Below, piece after piece: positions 26,276 through 33,332 of a DNA stretch of 64,000 nt (its first letter is position 1; each line of letters starts with the position of its first letter). The translations under genes and the position numbers were made by a program. The notes beneath the pieces are model-generated. The model was not told the DNA's origin. It made no database searches and saw only the letters and a list, made by a program, of their open reading frames with translations. Source of the DNA: CAJCIS01 sp965276755 (GTDB lineage Bacteria; Pseudomonadota; Alphaproteobacteria; Acetobacterales; Acetobacteraceae); the NCBI GenBank assembly GCA_965276755.1, contig OZ255625.1, positions 744,001 through 808,000 of the forward strand. The letters run 5' to 3'.

Positions 26276-27284
26276 GGGCGATGGCCTGCCGCGGCTCGCC
26301 CGACCGGCCGGCGCCGGCAAGCGCCATCGGCAAGGCCAGCAATCCCAGCCCGACCGCAAACCACAGAGTGGTGACCCGGATGACGCCCGTTGCCACGATG
26401 GCCGTGGGCAGCGGCACGCCTTGCAGGCTGAGCAGGGCAATCAGCGTGGCTTCCGTGCTGCCCAAGCCACCAGGCAAGAAGGTCAGCGCACCCACCAGCA
26501 TGGCAAAGACGAAGATGAAGACGCACGCACCGGCCCCGAGCCCGGCACCCGGATCGAGCGCACGCAGAAGCAGGAAGAAGCTGATTCCCTCGCTGGTCCA
26601 GCCGATGGCGCCCGCGAGCAAGGTCACGGCGAAGACACGCGGCCGGGCGAGTCGCTGCATGGCGCGTACGGCGCGGCGCGCACGCACGAACAGGCGCGGC
26701 CATCGGCGCAGGCGGGCGAAGGCGGCGTCGGTGGCGTGCAGCACAATGCCCGGCCGCAGGCAAAGGGCAACGATTGCCGCGCCCAGCACCGCGGCCGCGG
26801 CCGCACCCGTGCGCGCGTGGGCATAGAAGGGCGCGGCCACGGCCACCACCAGCGTGGCGGCAAGCCCGTCCAGCAGCCGATCGCCGATCATCAGCGCGGC
26901 CGTGCGGTCATAGGCGCAGCCATAAAATCGGTTAAGCAGATAGAGGCGAACGACCTCGCCCGCCTTGCCCGGTGTGGGCGTCATGGCAAAGCCGGAGATG
27001 TAGTAAAGAAGGTTTGCGCGCGGTGGTACGCGCAAATGCAGCGCCCGGGAGAAAACCAGCCACCGCAGCCCCCTCATGCCGTAATTCAGCAGGCTAAGGC
27101 CGAGCAGCACAGGCAGCAGCCGCAGCGGCACGCGTTGCAGGGTGGACCATGCCTGCGCGCCGCCGCCCCACAGAGCAGCGGCTACGAATCCCGCCGCAAA
27201 AAGCAGCACCGCGGCAAGCACGGCAAGCTCCGCCCTGCCCAGCCCCGCCTGTTCACGACTGGGGCGCGCGACCTGCCTACGCAT
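26268..27284 (-). CDS. Flippase-like membrane protein (LPG-synthase TM/UPF0104 type)
   Basis: The 338-residue protein has about eight hydrophobic helices and the family block SGFAMTPTPGKAGEVVRLYLL near residue 95, known from the membrane part of lysyl-phosphatidylglycerol synthases and AglD-like proteins, followed by GDRLLDGLAATL. No soluble aminoacyl-transfer domain is attached. In this cluster it probably moves or modifies a polyprenyl-linked sugar (inference). ATG at 27284 overlaps the upstream stop (TGATG). Confidence 0.75.
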   Translation of the reverse strand: MRRQVARPSREQAGLGRAELAVLAAVLLFAAGFVAAALWGGGAQAWSTLQRVPLRLLPVLLGLSLLNYGMRGLRWLVFSRALHLRVPPRANLLYYISGFAMTPTPGKAGEVVRLYLLNRFYGCAYDRTAALMIGDRLLDGLAATLVVAVAAPFYAHARTGAAAAAVLGAAIVALCLRPGIVLHATDAAFARLRRWPRLFVRARRAVRAMQRLARPRVFAVTLLAGAIGWTSEGISFFLLLRALDPGAGLGAGACVFIFVFAMLVGALTFLPGGLGSTEATLIALLSLQGVPLPTAIVATGVIRVTTLWFAVGLGLLALPMALAGAGRSGEPRQAIALG

Positions 27285-28720
27285 CACGCGCCGGCCACAA
27301 AGACGCACAGGCAGGCGGCCCCGATCAGCAGGCTGAGCCGGTCCCGCAGCGCAAAGACCACGGGATCGTCATGCAGCATGCCGCGGTGGGACAGCAGCAG
27401 GACGCGGCTGATCCAGAACAGCAGCAGCGGGCACAGCGCCCAAAGCGCAGGCGGGTGACGGTAGAGCGCCAGCACGTCCGGGCTGTTGACGTAGAGTGCG
27501 AGCACCAGCACGGCCATGTAGCCGCTGGAGGTCGCCATGCTCGCCAGCACGTCCAGATCCCCCGGCGCGTAGCCTCGGCCGCTGAGTTTTTCCGCGCTGC
27601 CGCGACGCAGGTGTGCGACGAGCTCGGTCTGGCGCTTGACCACCGCCAGGCAGAAAAACAGGAACATGCAGAAGGCGAGCAGCCAGGGCGAAATGCGGAT
27701 GCCTGTCGCGGCCGAGCCGGCAAAGACTCGCAGCGTGTAGAGGGCGGCCAGCATCATCACGTCCCAGACCGGCTTGCGCTTGAGCCCGAACGAATAGGTG
27801 GTTGTGCATACGTAATAGACGGCTAGCATGACGCCGAAATGCCACGGCAAGCCCAGCGTCAGGACGATCGCTGCGAGCATGCAAGCGGCAACGGCGCCTG
27901 GGGCCTGGTTGAGGGGCAGTGCCGCGCTGGCGAAAGGGCGATGGCGCTTGGTGGCGTGCAGCCGGTCATGCGGCAGATCGAGCAGGTCGTTCAGCACATA
28001 GACGCTGCTGGCGCACAGGCTGAAGGCGATCAGCGCAACCACCGCCCGGATCAGGGTTGGCGCGTCGAAACGATGGGCGGCAAGCACGGGGACGAGGACG
28101 AGGGCGTTCTTGGCCCATTGATGCACACGAAACGCGCGCGCCCAACTGCGCAGGCGCGCGGCGGCAGAGGGCGCGGTGCCGAGCACCTGCACGTCCGCGC
28201 AGGCTGCGCGCACACGGCGAAGGAAGGCGCTGGTGGGTGCGACGACAATGGCGCGGCGCGCCCGCTGCCAGACGTCGAGATCGGGCGCTGCGTCTCCCGC
28301 GTAGTCGAAGCCGTGCGCGCCGAAACGCTCGACGAGGAAGGCGGCTTTGTTCGCGCCCTTGAGGTTGTGGGTGCCGTCGGAGGCGTGCACGCCGTCGAAG
28401 AGGTCCAGGTGGGCCGCAATGGCGGCGGCCGTGGCAGCTGCGGCCGCGGTGACGAGGTGAACCGGGCGGTCCTGCGCGCGGGCCTCACGCGCCAGCGCGA
28501 GGATGTCTTCGTTATAGACCAGGCTCGCCGGGTCCAGTGTGCAGGCGCTAGCTATGGCGTGCTTGAAGGCGGCGCGGCCGGCGCCGAGTCTGGGCAAGCT
28601 GCGGATGAGGGCGAGCGGGCGAGTCGCGGCCAGGCGCAGCGTGGCCTCGATAAGGCTGTCCGTGCGCAGGAGCGTGCCGTCGAGGTCGATCACCAGCGGA
28701 TGCGGGGTGGTGGTCAGCAC
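27284..28720 (-). CDS. HAD-UbiA fusion, polyprenyl-phosphate phosphoribosyltransferase-like
   Basis: The N-terminal ~200 residues are a HAD phosphatase: VIDLDGTLLRTDSLIEATL, VTAAAAATA, GANKAAFL and DYAGDAAPDLDVW. The rest is a UbiA-type prenyltransferase with about nine helices and the Asp motif NDLLDLPHDRLHATKRHRPF plus a second acidic loop. UbiA proteins of this type include decaprenyl-phosphate phosphoribosyltransferase (Rv3806c). The fused phosphatase would remove the 5-phosphate (inference). Start uncertain: GTG 28720 is chosen since it sits just before motif I; an upstream GTG at 28792 is possible. Translationally coupled to the flippase-like gene. Confidence 0.75.
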   Translation of the reverse strand: MLTTTPHPLVIDLDGTLLRTDSLIEATLRLAATRPLALIRSLPRLGAGRAAFKHAIASACTLDPASLVYNEDILALAREARAQDRPVHLVTAAAAATAAAIAAHLDLFDGVHASDGTHNLKGANKAAFLVERFGAHGFDYAGDAAPDLDVWQRARRAIVVAPTSAFLRRVRAACADVQVLGTAPSAAARLRSWARAFRVHQWAKNALVLVPVLAAHRFDAPTLIRAVVALIAFSLCASSVYVLNDLLDLPHDRLHATKRHRPFASAALPLNQAPGAVAACMLAAIVLTLGLPWHFGVMLAVYYVCTTTYSFGLKRKPVWDVMMLAALYTLRVFAGSAATGIRISPWLLAFCMFLFFCLAVVKRQTELVAHLRRGSAEKLSGRGYAPGDLDVLASMATSSGYMAVLVLALYVNSPDVLALYRHPPALWALCPLLLFWISRVLLLSHRGMLHDDPVVFALRDRLSLLIGAACLCVFVAGA

Positions 28721-28858
28721 AAGGGTTAGCGGCTCCGGAGGTTCTGCGGCTGGGACGTGCCCAGAGGCCGCGCATGCGCGCCCTTCTCCCACGGTCGAGA
28801 CGTTGCGTGAAGCGGCTGGTCAGGGCGCCATAACCGCCTGGTCGTGCTAGGATCGACT

Positions 28859-29182
28859 ATGGACCCGGTTCCGACCTCCCTCGCCGCTGCTGCCCCAGGA
28901 ATCCTTCTCTCCCTGTGCCAGCGCTTCCACGTCCGTCAGCTCGACCACTTCGGCTCGGCAGCCTGCGGACGCTTTGACACGGTGCGCAGCGACCTCGACT
29001 TCCTGGTCACGTTCGAGGCGCTACCGCCGGTCGCCTACGCACGCGCCTATTTTGGCCTGCGTGACGCCCCGGCGGCGCTGCTCGGCCGTGAGGTGGACTT
29101 GGTTACCGAGGCCGCCTTGGAGAACCCCTACTTGCGCCGCAGCATCGAGGGGCAACGGCTTGGGCTGTTCCCGCCAGCATGA
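28859..29182 (+). CDS. Lone MNT-type nucleotidyltransferase domain
   Basis: The 107-residue product has the minimal nucleotidyltransferase signature HFGSAACGRFDTVRSDLDFL: GS followed by the two catalytic Asp in DLD. A third acidic position lies in GREVDLVTEAAL. AGGA lies 6 nt before the ATG at 28859. MNT proteins usually pair with a HEPN (DUF86) partner as toxin-antitoxin, where MNT AMPylates the HEPN toxin. No HEPN gene is seen within 1 kb on either side. Confidence 0.8.
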   Translation: MDPVPTSLAAAAPGILLSLCQRFHVRQLDHFGSAACGRFDTVRSDLDFLVTFEALPPVAYARAYFGLRDAPAALLGREVDLVTEAALENPYLRRSIEGQRLGLFPPA

Positions 29183-29236
29183 TTTCGGAGCACGAGGCGA
29201 TGTATCGTTGGAATACGCAACGCGCGGGCAGCCGCA

Positions 29237-29833
29237 TCAGGAATGGCCCGTGGCGGAACGCAAGCCATCGATCGCGACCACGACATGGTTGCGCCAGGCC
29301 GGCGCGTCGATGCCCAGATCCGCAATCTCCTCGTCCGCAGCCGCATCGCACAGCCGCTCGACGGTCAGGAGTGCCGCAACCCGCGCCTCCCAAGGCAATT
29401 GGTGCGCCGGCGCGCCGGCAATGGCCTCAAGCTGCGCCCGGCGACTCTGCGCGCGGGCAGACCGCACACGCTCGTCCTCAACGGCCAGCAGACGCAAGGA
29501 ACGCCTGAAGACGCGCCATGCCCGGTGACTTTCCAGGAGAGCCGCCGCCAACGCCAAAGTCCGGGTCCGGCCCTTAGCATCGGCCTGAAGAACACGCATG
29601 ATGTCGCGGCGCTCGCTCTCCTGCCAGCGCGCATAGACGGCGATGAACACGTCAGTCTTGTCGTCAAAATGCCTGTAGAACGTCTGCGGCGCAAAACCGG
29701 CGCGCCGCGCAATCCTGTTGGTGTCGGTGCCATAAAAGCCGCACGCGTTGAATTCGAGCGCCGCGGACTCGATCAGCAGATCACGCGTACTGCCCTCGAC
29801 GGCAGGCTTCGGCTTGCGGAGATAATCACTCAT
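29237..29833 (-). CDS. TetR-family transcriptional regulator
   Basis: The 198-residue protein has an N-terminal helix-turn-helix: LIESAALEFNACGFYGTDTN, then RIARRAGFAPQTFYRHFDDKTDVFIAVY. The C-terminal ligand domain is helical (LLAVEDERVRSARAQSRRAQ) and not diagnostic. It faces the alpha/beta-hydrolase gene across a ~55-nt region with two TGTGAT palindromes, one of which begins at its own start codon. This indicates self-repression and control of the hydrolase (inference). Confidence 0.88.
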   Translation of the reverse strand: MSDYLRKPKPAVEGSTRDLLIESAALEFNACGFYGTDTNRIARRAGFAPQTFYRHFDDKTDVFIAVYARWQESERRDIMRVLQADAKGRTRTLALAAALLESHRAWRVFRRSLRLLAVEDERVRSARAQSRRAQLEAIAGAPAHQLPWEARVAALLTVERLCDAAADEEIADLGIDAPAWRNHVVVAIDGLRSATGHS

Positions 29834-29850
29834 GTGATACCTCTATCACA
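29833..29850. promoter_or_regulatory. TetR-type operator candidate 1
   Basis: TGTGATA-CCTC-TATCACA is a perfect palindrome covering the regulator's start codon region. Confidence 0.65.
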
Positions 29851-29886
29851 GCGCTGGGTTTGGTCCCGGCTTTTTTCGGGCATTCG

Positions 29887-29904
29887 TGTGATATCTTCAT
29901 CACT
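29887..29904. promoter_or_regulatory. TetR-type operator candidate 2
   Basis: TGTGAT-ATCTTC-ATCAC(T) shares the half-site and 6-nt spacing of candidate 1, centred 54 nt away. It overlaps the putative GTG start of the hydrolase. Confidence 0.55.
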
Positions 29905-30805
29905 TACCGCAAGCGTCAGGCAGCCCATCGGCGCCGCCGACCCTGTCGACATACTGGCCATCGGCAATAGCCACATGGCGGTCAAACGCTGGGGCGCGGG
30001 GCCACCCGTCCTTTGCCTGCACGCGGTCGGGCACGGGGCCGGGGATTTCGCCCCGCTCGCAGACCGCATCAGAGACCGTTACGAACTGATCGCCCTGGAC
30101 TGGCCAGGACAAGGGCGATCACCCGAGGACGGCAAACCAATCCGCGCCGCCCGTTACGCCGACCTCGCACTTGCCGCGTGCGACAGGCTTGGCCTGGAAC
30201 GTCCTATCGTCATCGGCAATTCCATCGGCGGGGCGGCGGCGCTGATTGCCGCGGCGAAATGTCCCGATCGTTTTTCTGCGCTGGTACTCTGCAATCCCGG
30301 CGGCCTGGCGCCGCTCGATCCCGCCGCGCGCTTCGTCATCAGGCAAATGGCCGGCTTTTTCGCCGCCGGCGCGCGCGGCGCACGCTGGTTCCCGCCCCTT
30401 TTCGCCGCCTATTACCGTGCATTGGTTTTGCCGCGCGCCCCCGCGCGCGCGCAACGCGAGGCTATCGTAAGCGCAGCACGCGAACTGGCCCCGCTGCTCG
30501 CCGACGCATGGCGGGGCTTTTGCGAACCGGATAGCGACCTGCGCGCGCTGACGCCCGCGATCGAAATTCCTGTTTGGCTCGCCTGGGCGAGAGGTGATAA
30601 ATTCGTTTCCTGGTCACGCGCCAGGCAAGCGGCTCTTAAATTCCCGCATCACAGGTTGACCTTTTTCAAGGGTGGTCATTCCGCTTTCCTCGAAAATCCG
30701 GACGCGTTTGCTGCGCAATTTCTGACTTTTGCGGAGGAAGAAAACTGGGGGAGATGTGCCATCCCCCCCAGACCCCCCGTCATTATTCAAGACGGCCGCA
30801 ACTAG
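29888..30805 (+). CDS. Alpha/beta-hydrolase
   Basis: The product has the alpha/beta-hydrolase pattern: GPPVLCLHAVGHGAGDFAPL (oxyanion loop), LIALDWPGQGRSP, the nucleophile elbow GNSIGGAAAL (Ser), an Asp in WARGDKFVSW and the His in GGHSAFLENPD. Substrate unknown. Start uncertain: GTG 29888 keeps the first strand (VDILAIGNSH); ATG 29975 would cut it. The last ~20 residues (GRCAIPPRPP onward) are encoded by repeat A. It is divergent from the TetR gene, its likely regulator. Confidence 0.8.
   Translation: MISSSLTASVRQPIGAADPVDILAIGNSHMAVKRWGAGPPVLCLHAVGHGAGDFAPLADRIRDRYELIALDWPGQGRSPEDGKPIRAARYADLALAACDRLGLERPIVIGNSIGGAAALIAAAKCPDRFSALVLCNPGGLAPLDPAARFVIRQMAGFFAAGARGARWFPPLFAAYYRALVLPRAPARAQREAIVSAARELAPLLADAWRGFCEPDSDLRALTPAIEIPVWLAWARGDKFVSWSRARQAALKFPHHRLTFFKGGHSAFLENPDAFAAQFLTFAEEENWGRCAIPPRPPVIIQDGRN
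30744..30796. repeat. Repeat A, single copy encoding a C-terminus
   Basis: CTGGGGGAGATGTGCCATCC plus C-tracts and CCGTCATTATTCAAGAC; translated in frame as the tail of the hydrolase. Confidence 0.8.
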
Positions 30806-30806
30806 T

Positions 30807-32216
30807 CTAATGCCCGGCGGACTCTGCGGAAAAGTCCGGCGCCAACCCACTCTCCTGCAACTGAGCAGCCAGTGCCGCCTTCAGCCGCTCCAATCCCGCC
30901 TCGTCGGCCGCCTCCGCACGCGCTACCAGCACCGCCTGCGTGTTGGACGCGCGCAGCAGCCACCACCCATCGGGCGTATTCACCCGCACGCCATCGATGT
31001 CCGACACCGCCGCCCCCGCCGCCTTCAGCCTTGCAGCAACCTCTTCGACCACGCCGAACTTGCGCTCATCATCGCAATCAAAGCGCAATTCGGGCGTGTT
31101 GATGACGTGCGGCAGAGCGGCACGCACATCGACCAGCGAGCCAGCCATGCGCGCCACAATCCCTAACAGGCGCACCGCGGCGTAGAGCGCATCATCGAAA
31201 CCATACCATTTATCGGCAAAGAAAATATGCCCAGACATTTCGCCGGCGAGCGGCGCGCCGGTTTCAGCCATCTTGGCCTTGATCAGCGAATGGCCCGTGC
31301 GCCACATCAACGGCACCCCGCCGGCGCGCGCAATCTCGTCAAACAGCACCTGGCTGGCCTTGACATCGGCAATGATGGTCGCCCCAGGATGGTCGCGCAG
31401 AACGTCTCGCGCAAGAATCACCAGAAGCTGATCGCCGGCAAGAATATTGCCCTGCCCATCAACGGCGCCGATGCGATCGGCGTCCCCGTCGAACGCAATG
31501 CCAAGGTCAGCGCCCTTCTCGCACACCGCCTCGATTAATTGCGCCAGATTCTTGGGCACGGTCGGGTCGGGGTGGTGCGCGGGAAAGCGCCCGTCGATCT
31601 GACCGTTGAGAATGGTGTGCGTGCCCGGCAGGGACGCCACCAGACGCTGCAGCACCTCGCCCGCCGCACCATTGCCGTTATCCCACACGACCTTGAGGAT
31701 GCGATCGCCGCCATCCCAATCCGAAATCAGCCTCGCGATATAATCGGAGGAAACATCGACTTGCACTGCGCCGCCGGACTCGGCGGTGACGAACTCGCCC
31801 GCGGCCGCACGTGCGCCGAGGTCCTGTATCTGCTTGCCGAAAAACGGCTTTCCGCCAAGCATCATCTTGAAGCCGTTGTACTCGGCCGGATTATGACTGC
31901 CGGTGACCATGACGCCGCCATCGGTGCCCAGCGTGACCGCGGCAAAATAGAGCATCGGCGTGGGGCCGCAGCCGATGCGCAGCACCTCCATGCCGCTCTC
32001 GATCAGGCCGCGCACGAGCTCGGGTTCCAACTCTGGAGACGACAAGCGCCCGTCATAGCCGACCGCAACACGCCGCCCGCCCTGCCCGGCCACAACGCTG
32101 CCGAACGCGCGCCCGATGGCAAAAGCATCAGCAGGATGCAGCGTCTTTCCGACAATGCCGCGAATGTCGTACTCGCGCAGGGATGTCGGGCTGAAATTAT
32201 GGGTAAAATCGGCCAT
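30807..32216 (-). CDS. Phosphomannomutase/phosphoglucomutase
   Basis: This enzyme interconverts hexose 1- and 6-phosphates for polysaccharide and LPS sugars. The 469-residue product has the catalytic phosphoserine loop MVTGSHNPAEYNGFKM and the metal loop AFDGDADRIGAVDGQGN. It also has the sugar-binding GEMSGHIFFAD and the C-terminal phosphate loop (RASNTQAVLVARAEA). The start ADFTHNFSPTSLREYDIRGI is typical of the AlgC/ManB type. ATG 32216 overlaps the galU stop (TGATG), so pgm and galU form an operon turning Glc-6-P into UDP-glucose. Confidence 0.92.
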   Translation of the reverse strand: MADFTHNFSPTSLREYDIRGIVGKTLHPADAFAIGRAFGSVVAGQGGRRVAVGYDGRLSSPELEPELVRGLIESGMEVLRIGCGPTPMLYFAAVTLGTDGGVMVTGSHNPAEYNGFKMMLGGKPFFGKQIQDLGARAAAGEFVTAESGGAVQVDVSSDYIARLISDWDGGDRILKVVWDNGNGAAGEVLQRLVASLPGTHTILNGQIDGRFPAHHPDPTVPKNLAQLIEAVCEKGADLGIAFDGDADRIGAVDGQGNILAGDQLLVILARDVLRDHPGATIIADVKASQVLFDEIARAGGVPLMWRTGHSLIKAKMAETGAPLAGEMSGHIFFADKWYGFDDALYAAVRLLGIVARMAGSLVDVRAALPHVINTPELRFDCDDERKFGVVEEVAARLKAAGAAVSDIDGVRVNTPDGWWLLRASNTQAVLVARAEAADEAGLERLKAALAAQLQESGLAPDFSAESAGH

Positions 32217-33094
32217 CACGGCGCCTCCGCATAATCGCGCAGAAATGCGCGGACCTGGCCTGCCATTTCCGGCCGGCGCAGCGCAAAGGCAATCTGCGCT
32301 TCCAGAAAGCCGATTTTGTCGCCGCAATCAAAACGCCGTCCCTCGTAGCGTAAGCCATGAAACGGACTGTGGCCGATCATGCGTGCCATGCCGTCGGTCA
32401 ATTGCACCTCATTGCCCGCGCCGCGTTCCATGCGCGAGAGGTGCTCGATCACCTCGGGCAGCAGCACGTAACGCCCGATGATGGAAAGGTTGGACGGCGC
32501 CTCCTCGGGCGCGGGCTTTTCGACCAGGCCCGTGACTTCGACCAGGCGGCCGTCATCGGCGCCCGTCGCAAGGATGCCGTAGCGATTAGTCTGTTCGGGC
32601 GGCACTTCGACCACGGCCACTACGCTGCCGCCGGTCTCCTGATAGGCTTGCGCCAATTGCTGCATGCAGGGCACGTCCGACAGGATCAGATCGTCAGGCA
32701 ACAGGATGGCGAATGGGTCCTCGCCGATAAAAGCACGCGCGCACCAGATCGCGTGGCCCAGGCCCAGCGGCTCCTGCTGGCGCACAGTGACCATCGCACC
32801 CGGCTCCAGGCGGGAGGCGCGCAGGCTGTCGAGCTCGGCCTGCTTGCCCCGCGCGCGCAGCGTGGCTTCCAGCTCGAAGGCGATGTCGAAATGCTCGACC
32901 AGCGCGGTCTTGCCGCGGCCGGTGATCAGGCAGAACTGCTCGATGCCGGCGGCGCGCGCCTCCTCAATGGCATACTGAATCAGCGGCTTGTCCACGATGG
33001 GCAGCATTTCCTTGGCCATTGCCTTGGTCGCGGGCAGAAACCGCGTACCCAGGCCCGCCACCGGCAACACCGCCTTGCGCAACGCCTTGACCAA
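32216..33094 (-). CDS. galU: UTP-glucose-1-phosphate uridylyltransferase
   Basis: GalU makes UDP-glucose. The 292-residue product has the nucleotidyltransferase signature VLPVAGLGTRFLPATKAMAK, then EMLPIVDKPLIQYAIEEA, FAILLPDDLI, and GLVEKPAPEEAPS. TTG at 33094 is chosen: GGGGAGG lies 5 nt upstream and the next residues match family N-termini. Sequence upstream is repeat C. Coupled to the mutase gene downstream. Confidence 0.93.
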   Translation of the reverse strand: MVKALRKAVLPVAGLGTRFLPATKAMAKEMLPIVDKPLIQYAIEEARAAGIEQFCLITGRGKTALVEHFDIAFELEATLRARGKQAELDSLRASRLEPGAMVTVRQQEPLGLGHAIWCARAFIGEDPFAILLPDDLILSDVPCMQQLAQAYQETGGSVVAVVEVPPEQTNRYGILATGADDGRLVEVTGLVEKPAPEEAPSNLSIIGRYVLLPEVIEHLSRMERGAGNEVQLTDGMARMIGHSPFHGLRYEGRRFDCGDKIGFLEAQIAFALRRPEMAGQVRAFLRDYAEAP

Positions 33095-33155
33095 GTGTGC
33101 CTCCCCGCGATCGCGGCGCACCCTGCCGTGCGGGGTGGGCGGAGGCAAGGGTAGG

Positions 33156-33206
33156 AAGGCCAGGGCTCCGCCCTGGACCCGCCGGGGCCTGAGGCCCCAG
33201 ACCCCC
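33156..33206. repeat. Repeat C variant
   Basis: AAGGCCAGGGCTCCGCCCTGGACCC followed by the GGGGCCTGAGGCCCC palindrome, in the leader of galU. Confidence 0.7.
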
Positions 33207-33207
33207 A

Positions 33208-33280
33208 TTTGTTAGGTTCAGGAGGGGGGCGACCCACGTGCGGCGACACAGCGTGTGGCCCCCCTCCTGAACCTAACAAA
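33208..33280. repeat. 22-bp perfect inverted repeat
   Basis: The left arm (33208-33229) starts TTTGTTAGGTTCAGGAGG and is matched perfectly by the right arm (33259-33280, ending CCTGAACCTAACAAA). The 29-nt loop contains CACGTG and GGCGACACAGCG. No protein is encoded. Confidence 0.85.
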
Positions 33281-33283
33281 CAG

Positions 33284-33332
33284 GTTCTAAGGACTTGTCC
33301 TTAGCGGGGTCCAGGGGCAGAGCCCCTGGCTT
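33284..33332. repeat. Repeat C with TAAGGAC module
   Basis: GGTTCTAAGGACTTGTCCTT, AGCGGGGTCCAGGGGCAGAG and CCCCTGGC; same module order as the inverted copy at 24.8 kb. Directly downstream of maeB. Confidence 0.8.

Noticed and set aside
29243..29887. Upstream extension of the alpha/beta-hydrolase frame through the TetR gene
   Set aside because: Antisense to a clear TetR regulator; residues do not resemble a hydrolase N-terminus.
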